Shown in pieces: positions 1 to 8,429 of a stretch of DNA of 64,000 nt. The notes under the pieces are model-generated. The model had not been told where the DNA came from, searched no databases, and was given only the letters and a program-made list of their open reading frames with translations. Numbering within the stretch: position 1 is the stretch's first letter; each line of letters begins with the position of its first letter. The position numbers were made by a program, and so were the translations under genes. The DNA is from Pseudomonas sp. 14P_8.1_Bac3 (GTDB lineage Bacteria; Pseudomonadota; Gammaproteobacteria; Pseudomonadales; Pseudomonadaceae), in contig NZ_JANLOD010000068.1 of NCBI RefSeq assembly GCF_025466085.1, positions 186,001-250,000 of the forward strand. Reading direction: 5' to 3'.

Positions 1-411
1 GTTGAAATTGATGGTGTTGATTTTGTCACCGGTCTGCACCTTGATCTCGAAGGTGCGGGTTTCCTGCTGATCCACCGGAAACTGGGCGATGTAGTAGATC
101 GCGCCTTGTTCGGTGATCTGGCGGAAGTTCAGGTTCACGCTTTGGCTGGTCAAGTCTTTGACCGCGCCGCTGACCTGGGCCATCTGCGGCTTGCCGTCCT
201 TCAGTACCGAAATATTGATCACGCCTTGATTCTTGCTGCGGGTCAGTTCCGCGGCCTTGGCGATGTCCGGTGTCAGGAAGGTGGAGTTGAAGGTGTTGTA
301 ATGCACCGTCACATCGCCGAATTTTTCCTGGCGGTCACCTTTGATGATGTCGGCGGCCATGGCGGTGACGCTCAGGCAGGCAGTGAATAAAAGCAGCGCT
401 AGACGACCCAT
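1..411 (-). CDS. DUF4426 domain protein (3' end outside window)
   Basis: Minus-strand frame open from the ATG at 411 to the window edge (137 codons visible, no stop). The start is preceded by a good Shine-Dalgarno (CCAAGGAG on the minus strand). The first ~22 residues form a signal peptide (MGRLALLLFTACLSVTAMAA), so the product is probably periplasmic. The rest reads as a small beta-rich domain resembling the DUF4426 family, which commonly follows metX-metW in Pseudomonas; function unknown. It lies 26 bp downstream of metW and is probably the last gene of that transcript. The family call rests on recall of sequence and synteny. Confidence 0.8.
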   Translation of the reverse strand, partial: MGRLALLLFTACLSVTAMAADIIKGDRQEKFGDVTVHYNTFNSTFLTPDIAKAAELTRSKNQGVINISVLKDGKPQMAQVSGAVKDLTSQSVNLNFRQITEQGAIYYIAQFPVDQQETRTFEIKVQTGDKINTINFN

Positions 412-437
412 GATCGTTCTCCTTGGAATGGCGTGGT

Positions 438-1058
438 TCAGACCGCGATCTTGTGATCTTGCAGCCCGGGGCTGCTGACGCGGTAGATACCGATCTCACC
501 TAACAGATTAGGCCATAGCTTGCTGGCCCACCCGTGCCGGTGTTGTTGATCCACCGCCAGCCGATCAATGACCTTCGCTTCACGTTCGCGACAAAGTTCT
601 TCAAAGTCCTCGAAGGTGCAGAAGTGGATGTTTGGCGTGTTGTACCACGTGTAGGGCAGGAATTCCGACACCGGCATCCGGCCCTTGCTCGCCAGGTACC
701 AGCGGCAGCGCCAGTGACCGAAGTTGGGGAAGGTGATGATGCACTGGCGACCGACCCGCAGCATTTCGTCGAGGATCTTGTCCGGGTAGTGCACCGCTTG
801 CAGCGCCTGGGTCATGACCACGATGTCGAAGCTGTTGCTGGCGAAATTGCCCAGGCCCTTGTCCAGGTCCTGCTCGATGACGTTGATGCCCTTGGCCACG
901 CACTCGGCGATGTTGTCCGGGTCGTTTTCCAGGCCATAGCCGGTGACTTGCTTGTTGTCGCGCAGCCAGGTCAGCAGCTCGCCGTCGCCGCAGCCGAGGT
1001 CGAGCACGCGGCTGCCGGCGGGGATCCATTCCTGGATGATTTCCAGATCAGCTCTCAT
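438..1058 (-). CDS. metW: Methionine biosynthesis protein MetW
   Basis: 206-aa class I SAM-methyltransferase fold. Motif I is near residue 20 (VLDLGCGDGELLTWL) and a 'DIVVMTQALQAV' stretch corresponds to the post-II region. MetW is the constant partner of MetX; in several bacteria the pair is needed for full homoserine acylation activity, although no methyl transfer has been clearly shown. It starts 7 bp after the metX stop, so the two are translationally close and surely co-transcribed. Length is typical for the family. Confidence 0.95.
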   Translation of the reverse strand: MRADLEIIQEWIPAGSRVLDLGCGDGELLTWLRDNKQVTGYGLENDPDNIAECVAKGINVIEQDLDKGLGNFASNSFDIVVMTQALQAVHYPDKILDEMLRVGRQCIITFPNFGHWRCRWYLASKGRMPVSEFLPYTWYNTPNIHFCTFEDFEELCREREAKVIDRLAVDQQHRHGWASKLWPNLLGEIGIYRVSSPGLQDHKIAV

Positions 1059-1065
1059 GGCTTTC

Positions 1066-2205
1066 TCACAACGTAATGCGATTCATGTAATTGCTGAACG
1101 CCTGCAAGTAGCGCGGGATCGGAATCAGAAAGGCGTCGTGGCCTTGCGGAGCGTCGATCTCGAGGTAGCAGACGTCTTTCCTGGCCGCCATCAATGCGTC
1201 TACCAGTTCCCGCGAACGGGCCGGGGAGAAGCGCCAGTCGGTGGTGAAGGACATCACGCAGAACTTGGCGGAGGCGTCGGCGAAGGTTTTCGCCAGGTCA
1301 TCGTCGAAGTTCGCCGCCGGGTCGAAGTAGTCCAGCGCCTTGGTCATCAGCAGGTAAGTGTTGGCGTCGAAACGCCCGGAAAATTCTTCACCCTGATAAC
1401 GCAGGTAGCTTTCGACCTGGAACTCGACGCTGTGGAAGTCGTAGTTGAGCTTTTCGCTCTTCAGGCCGCGGCCGAATTTCTCGCCCATGGAATCGTCGGA
1501 CAAGTAGGTGATATGCCCGACCATCCGCGCCAGCATCAAGCCGCGCTTGGGGATCACCCCCGCTTCCTGGAACGACCCACCGTGGAACTCGGGGTCGGTC
1601 AGGATCGCCTGACGCGCCACTTCGTTGAACGCGATGTTCTGCGCCGACAGCTTCGGCGCCGAGGCGATGGCCAGGCAGTGCCGCACGCGGTCCGGGTAGG
1701 TGATGGTCCACTGCAACGCCTGCATGCCGCCGAGGCTGCCGCCAATCACCGCCGCCCATTGGCGGATGCCGAGCAGGTCGGACAGGCGTGCCTGGCTGTG
1801 CACCCAGTCTTCCACGGTCAGCACCGGAAAGTCGGCGCCAAATGGCTTGCCGGTGTCCGGGTTGAGGCTGCTCGGGCCGGTGGACCCGTTGCAGCCGCCG
1901 AGGTTGTTCAGGCTGACGACGAAGAACTTAGTGGTGTCGATCGGCTTGCCGGGGCCGATGCAGCTGTCCCACCAGCCCGGCTTGCGATCGTCCGGGCTGT
2001 GGAAACCGGCCGCGTGATGGTGGCCGGACAAGGCGTGACAGATCAGCACGGCGTTGCTCGCCGTGGCGTTCAGCGTGCCGTAGGTTTCGTAAATCAGGTC
2101 ATACGCCGGGAGCGAACGGCCGCAGGCCAGGGCCAGGGGTTCGCTGAAGTGCGCCACTTGCGGCGTCACCAGACCAACAGAATCGGGGGGGAAGGCAGTT
2201 GGCAT
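1066..2205 (-). CDS. metX: Homoserine O-acyltransferase (probably O-succinyltransferase)
   Basis: 379 aa, alpha/beta-hydrolase fold. The nucleophile elbow GGSLGGMQAL is near residue 150 and a late 'GHDAFLI' supplies the catalytic His. It acylates L-homoserine in the first committed step of methionine synthesis; Pseudomonas MetX enzymes generally use succinyl-CoA, but the acyl donor cannot be read with certainty here. It is followed immediately by metW. Upstream towards yggT is a ~190-bp gap with degenerate REP sequence, so metX may have its own promoter. Full length. Confidence 0.95.
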   Translation of the reverse strand: MPTAFPPDSVGLVTPQVAHFSEPLALACGRSLPAYDLIYETYGTLNATASNAVLICHALSGHHHAAGFHSPDDRKPGWWDSCIGPGKPIDTTKFFVVSLNNLGGCNGSTGPSSLNPDTGKPFGADFPVLTVEDWVHSQARLSDLLGIRQWAAVIGGSLGGMQALQWTITYPDRVRHCLAIASAPKLSAQNIAFNEVARQAILTDPEFHGGSFQEAGVIPKRGLMLARMVGHITYLSDDSMGEKFGRGLKSEKLNYDFHSVEFQVESYLRYQGEEFSGRFDANTYLLMTKALDYFDPAANFDDDLAKTFADASAKFCVMSFTTDWRFSPARSRELVDALMAARKDVCYLEIDAPQGHDAFLIPIPRYLQAFSNYMNRITL

Positions 2206-2307
2206 CGACCCTGCTCTCGTTGAAATGAGGCGTAAGTCTAAAGACCGGTGGGGTTAGCGGCAAGCAAAGGCCCGAGCTGTTTTTCCTTTCAGACCAGGGC
2301 GCGGCCG

Positions 2308-2369
2308 CCGCGGGCAAGCCCGCCCTCACAGATTGATCTGGTCCTTGTGGGAGCGTGGCTTGGCCGCGG
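2308..2369. repeat. Degenerate REPIN between metX and yggT
   Basis: Two inverted REP-like arms (2308-2331 and 2344-2369) around a short spacer. They resemble the GGGAGCGGGCTTGCCCGC type seen elsewhere in the window but carry several mismatches, so this is probably an old copy. Confidence 0.6.
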
Positions 2370-2398
2370 AGAACGATGATGCGGTTGTCGGGCCAGAA

Positions 2399-2989
2399 TC
2401 AGATCAGCCCGAGCAACCCCTGCGGCATGAAGGCGAAGTACGCAAGACGCGGGATCAGCCAGCTCTGCAGCAGCTGGATCACGATAAACGCGAAGATGGG
2501 CGAGATATCGAGGCCGCCCAGGTTTGGAATGATCCGGCGGAAGGGTGCCAGCACCGGTTCGGTAATCTGCGCGACCAGTTCGGCGCCTGGGTTGTGGCTG
2601 CCGGGAGCGACCCAGGACAGGATCACGCTGATGATCATGGCGTAGAACAGAATGTTCAAGAACAGCGAGAACAGCGCGATCAGGGCCCAGGGCACCAACA
2701 GCACCCAGTCGACCATGAAGCCTTTGAGCGCCAGGATCACCGCGATCAGCAGCATCTGCACGATCAGCGCCAGCACCAGCGACGACATATCCAGCCCGAA
2801 CATGCTCGGGATGACCCGGCGCAGCGGCTTGAGCAGCGGTTGAGTGGCTTTCACGATGAACTGGCAGAGCGGGTTGTAAAAATTCGCCCGAACCAGTTGC
2901 AGGATGAAGCGCAGCAGCACGATCAGCAGGTACAGGCTGCCCAGGGTTTTGATGATGAAAATGGCAGCGTCATTGAGTCCAAGCATCAT
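2399..2989 (-). CDS. YggT family integral membrane protein
   Basis: 196 aa, composed of two repeats of the YggT domain. Each has two hydrophobic segments and a short amphipathic stretch (around 'VRANFYNPLCQFI' and 'VAPGSHNPGAELV', each followed by 'P-x-R-R-x-I-P'). YggT proteins sit in the inner membrane next to proC/yggS in many proteobacteria; a role in osmotic tolerance has been suggested but the mechanism is unknown. It lies 21 bp downstream of proC, consistent with a yggS-proC-yggT operon. Confidence 0.92.
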   Translation of the reverse strand: MMLGLNDAAIFIIKTLGSLYLLIVLLRFILQLVRANFYNPLCQFIVKATQPLLKPLRRVIPSMFGLDMSSLVLALIVQMLLIAVILALKGFMVDWVLLVPWALIALFSLFLNILFYAMIISVILSWVAPGSHNPGAELVAQITEPVLAPFRRIIPNLGGLDISPIFAFIVIQLLQSWLIPRLAYFAFMPQGLLGLI

Positions 2990-3010
2990 TGATTCCTTTG
3001 TAAGAGCTGA

Positions 3011-3829
3011 TTAGCGGCCAAGTTGCTCAGCCATCTCGGCCGAGCGGTGCGCGGCGGCGCCGAGTGCTTTTTCCACCAGCGCTTCGAAGCCGCCAGCCTG
3101 GAACGATTTGATTGCAGCTTCTGTAGTGCCCGCTGGCGAAGTTACGCGGCGACGCAGTTCAGCGGCGTCGACATCACTGGACACCGCCATGTGTGCGGCG
3201 CCCAGTGCGGTCTGCAGGGTCAGTTGCGCGGCGATGTCGGCGGGCAGGCCGAGTTTCACCCCGGCGGCGGTCATGGCTTCGATCAGCAGGAAGAAGTACG
3301 CCGGGCCTGAACCGGACACGGCGGTGACTGCGTCCAGTTGCTGTTCTTCACTCAGCCACAAGGCGACGCCCACCGCCGACAGCAGCTCTTCAGCCTGTTG
3401 ACGCTGCTCGGGGGTGACCTCGGCGGTGGCGAACAAGCCGCTGACGCCCTGACGCAACAGCGCCGGGGTGTTCGGCATGCAGCGCACGATGGGTTGCGCG
3501 CCCAGCCAGTTGTTCATGCTGGCGCAGGTGATGCCGGCGGCGATCGACACCACCATCTGATTTGGCTTCAGGCTCGGGCGGATCGCTTCGCACACGGCTT
3601 TCATCGCCTGGGGTTTGACCGCCAGCACGACCACATCCGCGCCTTGAATGGCCTCGGCGTTGTCGGCGAATACGTCGATGCCGTGCTCGGCGTTCACTTT
3701 GCCGCGGGTTTCAGCGCCCGGATCGCTGGCGCGGATCTGTGCGGCGTCCAGGCCTTTGGCGCGCAGGCCGCCGATCAGGCTGGCGGCCATGTTTCCGGCA
3801 CCGATAAAGGCAATACGAGTCTTGCTCAT
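3011..3829 (-). CDS. proC: Pyrroline-5-carboxylate reductase
   Basis: 272 aa, the normal ProC length. An N-terminal Rossmann NAD(P) site (IGAGNMAASLIGGL, residues ~9-22) is followed by the C-terminal dimerisation domain with the family signature 'VSGSGPAYFFLLIEAM' and 'RRRVTSPAGTTEAAI'. It reduces 1-pyrroline-5-carboxylate to proline in the cytoplasm. It starts 24 bp after yggS and precedes yggT, the classic gene trio. Confidence 0.97.
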   Translation of the reverse strand: MSKTRIAFIGAGNMAASLIGGLRAKGLDAAQIRASDPGAETRGKVNAEHGIDVFADNAEAIQGADVVVLAVKPQAMKAVCEAIRPSLKPNQMVVSIAAGITCASMNNWLGAQPIVRCMPNTPALLRQGVSGLFATAEVTPEQRQQAEELLSAVGVALWLSEEQQLDAVTAVSGSGPAYFFLLIEAMTAAGVKLGLPADIAAQLTLQTALGAAHMAVSSDVDAAELRRRVTSPAGTTEAAIKSFQAGGFEALVEKALGAAAHRSAEMAEQLGR

Positions 3830-3853
3830 GTCAGGTCCTTAGAAAGAAAGTGG

Positions 3854-4540
3854 TCAAGGCTGTGCGTAGTCGCGGGCGCCAAACAGGGCCGTGCCAATGC
3901 GTACCCAGGTGGCGCCTTGGGCGATGGCCGACTCGAGGTCGTGGCTCATGCCCATGGAAAGTGTGTCGAGCGGCAGGTCCAGGCTGGCTTGCAGGCTGTG
4001 CACGGCAGCAAAAGCGGCGTCCTGGGCGGCGCGATCTTCCGTCGGCTCGGGAATCGCCATCAGCCCGCGCAGCTTGAGGCGCGGCAGTTCGCTGATGGCC
4101 TTCGCCAAGACGGGCAGGTCGGCCGGGGTGCAACCGGACTTGCTGGCTTCGCCGCTGACGTTGACCTGGATGCAGATGTTCAATGGCGGCAGATCGGCAG
4201 GGCGTTGTTCGGACAGGCGTTGTGCGATTTTCAGACGATCCACGGAATGCACCCAAGCAAAGTGCTCGGCGATAGCGCGAGTCTTGTTCGATTGAATGGG
4301 GCCGATGAAGTGCCAGATCAAGGGCAGGTCGGCCAATTCGAGCTGTTTGCTCAGGGCTTCCTGCAGGTAGTTCTCGCCAAAGTCGCGCAGGCCGGCGGCG
4401 TGGGCTTCACGCAGGGCCTCGGCGGGCTTGGTCTTGCTCACGGCCAATAGCTGGACGCTTTGTTCGTCACGGTGGGCGGCGAGGGCGGCAGCTCGGATTC
4501 GAGAACTAACCAGTGCAATGTTGTCTGCTATCGTGGACAT
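3854..4540 (-). CDS. YggS/PLPBP family pyridoxal-phosphate homeostasis protein
   Basis: 228 aa, type III PLP fold (alanine-racemase-like TIM barrel without the second domain). The PLP lysine lies in 'LLAVSKTKPAEAL' (~residue 36); 'GENYLQEA' and 'LRGLMAIPEP' are further family signatures, and the phosphate-binding end reads 'SMGMSHDLESAI'. It binds PLP and buffers the vitamin B6 and amino-acid pools rather than catalysing a defined reaction. It is first in the yggS-proC-yggT run and divergent from pilT, with only 57 bp between the starts, so both promoters share that gap. Confidence 0.96.
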   Translation of the reverse strand: MSTIADNIALVSSRIRAAALAAHRDEQSVQLLAVSKTKPAEALREAHAAGLRDFGENYLQEALSKQLELADLPLIWHFIGPIQSNKTRAIAEHFAWVHSVDRLKIAQRLSEQRPADLPPLNICIQVNVSGEASKSGCTPADLPVLAKAISELPRLKLRGLMAIPEPTEDRAAQDAAFAAVHSLQASLDLPLDTLSMGMSHDLESAIAQGATWVRIGTALFGARDYAQP

Positions 4541-4597
4541 TCAAGAGGCGCCAGCGGGTCTGAGGTTGGCGGCATTCTACTGGAATTGAGGAGTGCT

Positions 4598-5632
4598 ATG
4601 GATATCACTGAACTGCTGGCCTTCAGCGCGAAACAGGGCGCGTCCGACTTGCACCTGTCCGCCGGCCTGCCGCCGATGATTCGCGTCGACGGCGATGTGC
4701 GGCGCATCAACCTGCCGCCGCTGGACCACAAAGCGGTCCAGGAACTGATCTACGACATCATGAACGACACCCAGCGGGTGGACTTCGAAAAACACCTGGA
4801 AACCGACTTTTCCTTTGAGGTGCCCGGCGTCGCGCGTTTCCGGGTCAATGCGTTCAACCAGAACCGGGGCGCTGGCGCGGTGTTCCGGACCATTCCGTCG
4901 AAAGTCCTGAGCATGGACGACCTGGGAATGGGGGAAGTGTTTCGCAAGATTACCGAGTCGCCCCGTGGCCTGGTGCTGGTGACCGGTCCGACCGGCTCCG
5001 GTAAATCCACCACGCTGGCGGCGATGATCGACTACCTGAACAACCACCGCCATCACCACATTCTCACCATTGAAGACCCGATCGAATTCGTCCACGAATC
5101 GCGCAAATGCCTGATCAATCAGCGCGAGGTCCATCGCGATACCCGCAGCTTTGCCACCGCGTTGCGCTCGGCGTTGCGGGAAGATCCGGATGTGATTCTG
5201 GTGGGGGAGATGCGCGACCTGGAGACTATTCGCCTGGCGTTGACCGCTGCCGAGACGGGCCATCTGGTGTTCGGCACGCTGCACACCACGTCGGCGGCGA
5301 AAACCATCGATCGGATCGTCGATGTGTTTCCGGGGGATGAGAAGTCGATGGTGCGTTCGATGTTGTCCGAGTCATTGCTGGCGGTGGTCTCGCAAACGCT
5401 GGTGAAGAAGATCGGCGGCGGACGCATTGCGGCGCATGAAATCATGCTGGGGACGTCGGCGATCCGGAACCTGATTCGCGAAGACAAGGTCGCGCAGATG
5501 TACTCGTCGATCCAGACCGGCGGGAATCTGGGGATGCAGACGCTGGATATGTGCTTGAAGGATCTGGTGACCAAAGGCTTGATCACTCGCGACCATGCGC
5601 GGGAGAAGGCGCGCTCGCCGGATAATTTCTGA
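4598..5632 (+). CDS. pilT: Type IV pilus retraction ATPase PilT
   Basis: 344 aa, identical in length to PAO1 PilT. The ATG at 4598 is preceded by GAATTGAGGAG; an upstream in-frame extension to 4460 is not conserved. The N-terminal PAS-like domain is followed by the secretion ATPase core: Walker A GPTGSGKST (Lys136), Asp box 'ILTIEDPIEF', Walker B 'DVILVGEMRD', His box 'GHLVFGTLHT', and the C-terminal AIRNLIRE motif required for retraction. It powers pilus depolymerisation at the inner membrane. pilU, normally next to pilT, is not adjacent here. Confidence 0.97.
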   Translation: MDITELLAFSAKQGASDLHLSAGLPPMIRVDGDVRRINLPPLDHKAVQELIYDIMNDTQRVDFEKHLETDFSFEVPGVARFRVNAFNQNRGAGAVFRTIPSKVLSMDDLGMGEVFRKITESPRGLVLVTGPTGSGKSTTLAAMIDYLNNHRHHHILTIEDPIEFVHESRKCLINQREVHRDTRSFATALRSALREDPDVILVGEMRDLETIRLALTAAETGHLVFGTLHTTSAAKTIDRIVDVFPGDEKSMVRSMLSESLLAVVSQTLVKKIGGGRIAAHEIMLGTSAIRNLIREDKVAQMYSSIQTGGNLGMQTLDMCLKDLVTKGLITRDHAREKARSPDNF

Positions 5633-5662
5633 TTGGTAGATCTGTAGCGCTTTCAAAGACGC

Positions 5663-5728
5663 CATCGCGAGCAGGCTCGCTCCCACAGTTGATCGCATTC
5701 CAATGTGGGAGCGAGCCTGTTCGCGATG
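5663..5728. repeat. REPIN (two inverted REP palindromes)
   Basis: Inverted REP arms at 5663-5688 and 5704-5728 (core GGGAGCGAGCCTG), separated by 15 bp, in the convergent gap after pilT. Confidence 0.9.
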
Positions 5729-5748
5729 GGGGCATCAGGTTCAAAGCA

Positions 5749-5775
5749 AAATCCCGGGTTTTAGGCCCGGGATTT
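5749..5775 (-). terminator. Rho-independent terminator after the C40 peptidase gene
   Basis: 10-bp perfect stem (AAATCCCGGG / CCCGGGATTT) with a 7-nt loop, located 4 bp past the stop of the minus-strand peptidase gene. On that strand it ends in a T-containing run. It may also stop pilT transcription from the other side. Confidence 0.75.
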
Positions 5776-5779
5776 CAGA

Positions 5780-6400
5780 TCAGCGCTGAACAACCTGCAG
5801 CGCGTTCTTCTCTTTGGGCAGAACCCGCTTGGCAACCACGTAGTGGCTTTCCCAGTACGGTTTCTTCAGGGTGTCGATGGTCACCGATTTGCCACGGCGC
5901 GGTGCGTGGATGAAGCGGTCGTTGCCCAGGTAGATGGCAACGTGGTTGACCCGGCGGCTCTTGATGTTGAAGAAAATCAGGTCGCCCGGCTTCAGATCCT
6001 TGCGCTCGACTTTCTCGCCATGACCGCTGGCCATGGCATTCGAGGTGCGCGGCAGGTCGAACGTGGCGTCGTTGAACGCGTATTTCACCAGGCCGCTGCA
6101 ATCGAAGCCTTTACTTGGGCTGCTGCCGCCCCAACGGTATGGAGTACCGAGGACGTTGACCGCGCGGCTCAGCACGTTGCTGCTTTCCTTGGTCGCCATC
6201 GGCGGGACAAGCTTGCTGTTGGCTTTGCTCAGTTGGGTCGAACGCTTCGCGGTTTGTTTGTTTTTGCTGGAAGGAGCAGAAACATGGGATTTCGGGGTGT
6301 AACCATTAACGTTAGGAAGACGTTGCTCACGATTGGTGGCGTGAGCGGCCAGTGGCATCAGAAGGCAAATGGTTAGCCATGTCTTGAAAAATGGACGCAT
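5780..6400 (-). CDS. C40 (NlpC/P60) family peptidoglycan endopeptidase
   Basis: 206 aa. An N-terminal signal peptide (FKTWLTICLLMPLAAHA) is followed by a basic, low-complexity linker to ~residue 90 and the NlpC/P60 domain. The catalytic Cys is in 'GFDCSGLVKYAF' and the His in 'VNHVAIYLG'; the third polar residue follows in the same domain. Such enzymes cut peptide stems in the periplasm. The ATG at 6400 begins the signal peptide; an open extension to 6589 has no signal-peptide character. It is convergent with pilT and has its own terminator. Confidence 0.92.
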   Translation of the reverse strand: MRPFFKTWLTICLLMPLAAHATNREQRLPNVNGYTPKSHVSAPSSKNKQTAKRSTQLSKANSKLVPPMATKESSNVLSRAVNVLGTPYRWGGSSPSKGFDCSGLVKYAFNDATFDLPRTSNAMASGHGEKVERKDLKPGDLIFFNIKSRRVNHVAIYLGNDRFIHAPRRGKSVTIDTLKKPYWESHYVVAKRVLPKEKNALQVVQR

Positions 6401-6650
6401 TAGGCAAGGCTCATAAAAGTTAGCGCGAAACTTTATAACAGCTTTTTTTGTCATTCCGAGGCCGTTGGTCGATTCAACCTTGGGCTCAACGGAACCAAAT
6501 AAGCGGCAAATTGACGCAATTGTCGGACAGAAGTCAGGTACCACAAGGGTTTGACGGAGAGCACGGTACCATGTGCCGTACGTCGGCAACTTGTAAAAAA
6601 GTCACAAAGATTCAAAGAATATTTATCTATCGCGTGAATTGAGGTCATCC
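6401..6650. other. Divergent intergenic region, promoters inferred
   Basis: About 250 bp, AT-richer than its surroundings, between the divergent C40 peptidase and TM2 genes. It must hold both promoters. No convincing sigma-70 pair, operator or RNA gene was recognised. Confidence 0.4.
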
Positions 6651-7082
6651 ATGAACACCTATCAACCGCCCGTTCGGCATCACGACACGCACAGCAAAGT
6701 GATCGGCTACCTGCTGTGGATTTTCGGTTTCACCGGGGCCCACCGCTTCTATTACGGCAAGCCGGTGACTGGAACGATCTGGTTTTTCACCTTCGGCTTG
6801 CTGGGCATTGGCTGGTTGATCGACGTGTTCCTGATCCCGGCCATGGATCGCGAAGCGGACCTGCGGTTCACCGCCGGGCCGATCGAATACAACGTGGCGT
6901 GGATTCTGCTGACGTTTCTCGGCGTGTTCGGTGTGCATCGGATGTATCAGGGGAAATGGATCAGCGGGTTGCTGTACCTGGTGACAGGCGGGTTGTTCTT
7001 TGTCGGGGTGTTGTATGACTTCTGGACGCTGAATGATCAGGTGTCGGTGCGTAACGCGCAGAACCGCGGCACGTTCCAATAA
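6651..7082 (+). CDS. TM2 domain-containing membrane protein
   Basis: 143 aa with four hydrophobic segments. The TM2 signature 'FGFTGAHRFYYGKPVTGTIW' occurs near residues 23-42 and a second copy of the theme (LGVFGVHRMYQGKWISGLLY) near 90-110, so the protein looks like an internal duplication of the two-helix TM2 unit. It is predicted in the inner membrane; function unknown. The ATG at 6651 follows GAGGTCATCC. It is monocistronic: a hairpin follows and the next gene is convergent. Confidence 0.88.
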   Translation: MNTYQPPVRHHDTHSKVIGYLLWIFGFTGAHRFYYGKPVTGTIWFFTFGLLGIGWLIDVFLIPAMDREADLRFTAGPIEYNVAWILLTFLGVFGVHRMYQGKWISGLLYLVTGGLFFVGVLYDFWTLNDQVSVRNAQNRGTFQ

Positions 7083-7090
7083 GCCCTCAG

Positions 7091-7145
7091 GGGATGTGTG
7101 TCGTTCACACATCCCCTCTGTGGGAGCTAGCCCGCTAGCGATGGG
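7091..7145. terminator. Hairpin plus solo REP between TM2 gene and pyrX
   Basis: Perfect 11-bp stem GGGGATGTGTG / CACACATCCCC (7091-7101 with 7107-7117), 8 bp after the TM2 stop and without a long T run. A single REP of the GCTAGC-headed variant follows (7119-7145). It probably ends transcription from both convergent genes. Confidence 0.6.
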
Positions 7146-7157
7146 GGCAGCGCGGTC

Positions 7158-8429
7158 TCAAGCCTGATGGCTAATCCGCCCATCCACCAGGGTGTAACGC
7201 ACTACACCCGGCAGGCTATGCCCAATGAACGGGCAGTTCTCACCCTTGGACAGCCACGTTTTACCGGCCACGGTCGATGCCGCCGGGTCGAACAGCACGA
7301 TATCCGCTGCGCCACCCACTGCCAGTTTCCCCGCCGGCAAGCGCAAGGCTTGCGCAGGCCCGTTGCTCAAGCGCGCCAGTAACGTCGGCAAATCCAGCAA
7401 ACCATCCTCCACCAGGGTCATCGCCAGGGGCAGCAGCAGTTCGACACTGCTGATGCCTGGCTCGGTGGCACCGAACGGCGCCAGTTTGGCGTCGCGTTCG
7501 TGGGGTTGGTGATGGCTGGAGATGGCTGACACCACGCCCGACTTCACCGCTTCGCGCAAACCGTCGCGGTCGGCGCGGGTGCGCAGCGGCGGCTGGACGT
7601 GATAGAGGCTGCTGAAGTCGATCAGCGCTTCATCGGTGAGAATCAGCTGATACAACGCAACGTCCGCAGTCACCGGCAAGCCACGGGCCTGGGCCTGGGC
7701 GATCAGGGCCACACCGCGCGCACTGGTGAGCTGGCTGAAATGCGCGCGCACACCGCTTTGCTCGACCAGCAGCAGGTCCCGGGCGAGGGCCACGGTTTCC
7801 GCGGTTTCCGGAATGCCCGGCAAACCGAGGAAACTGGCGGTCGGGCCTTCGTGGGCCAGGCCACCTTCGGCCAGGTCATGGTCCTGGGAGTTGAAAATCA
7901 CTGTCAGGTCGAAGGTCGCCGCGTATTCCAGGGCCCGGCACAGCGTGCGGGTGTTGCGGAAACTCTCCAGGCCGTTGCCGAAGGCCACGCAACCAGCGTC
8001 GCGCAACGCCACCAGTTCAGCGAGTTGTTCGCCTTCCAGGCCTTTGCTGAGCGCGCCGATCGGGAAGACCTTGGTGTTGCCGGCTTCGCGGGCGCGGTCG
8101 AGGATCAGTTCGGCCACGGCCGAGGTGTCCAGCACCGGTTTGGTTTTCGGCGGGCAGCACAAACTGGTCACGCCACCGGCAGCAGCGGCGCGGGTTTCGC
8201 TGACAATCGAGCCTTTGCGGCTGTAACCCGGCTCGCGCAGGGCGACGTTCAGGTCAACCAGCCCCGGTGCAGCCACCAGGCCCTGGGCGTCGAGGGTGTC
8301 GACGGCAACGAAACCGGCCGGCGCGGCGCCAATGGCGACGATCTTGCAGGCTTCAATGTGGATATCGGTGACTTGGTCCAGGCCGCTGGCTGGATCGATC
8401 ACGCGGGCGCCGAGAATGCTGAGCTTCAC
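7158..8429 (-). CDS. pyrX: Non-catalytic dihydroorotase-like protein PyrX (PyrC')
   Basis: 423 aa, amidohydrolase fold like dihydroorotase. The canonical metal site D-x-H-x-H-x-R reads D-L-N-V-A-L-R here (residues 59-65), so both zinc histidines are replaced by Asn61 and Ala63. In Pseudomonas such inactive DHOase homologues are structural partners needed to assemble the large PyrB aspartate carbamoyltransferase; a separate pyrC supplies the activity. The start codon overlaps the pyrB stop by 4 bp (ATGA), giving strong translational coupling and fitting a stoichiometric complex. Confidence 0.95.
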   Translation of the reverse strand: MKLSILGARVIDPASGLDQVTDIHIEACKIVAIGAAPAGFVAVDTLDAQGLVAAPGLVDLNVALREPGYSRKGSIVSETRAAAAGGVTSLCCPPKTKPVLDTSAVAELILDRAREAGNTKVFPIGALSKGLEGEQLAELVALRDAGCVAFGNGLESFRNTRTLCRALEYAATFDLTVIFNSQDHDLAEGGLAHEGPTASFLGLPGIPETAETVALARDLLLVEQSGVRAHFSQLTSARGVALIAQAQARGLPVTADVALYQLILTDEALIDFSSLYHVQPPLRTRADRDGLREAVKSGVVSAISSHHQPHERDAKLAPFGATEPGISSVELLLPLAMTLVEDGLLDLPTLLARLSNGPAQALRLPAGKLAVGGAADIVLFDPAASTVAGKTWLSKGENCPFIGHSLPGVVRYTLVDGRISHQA

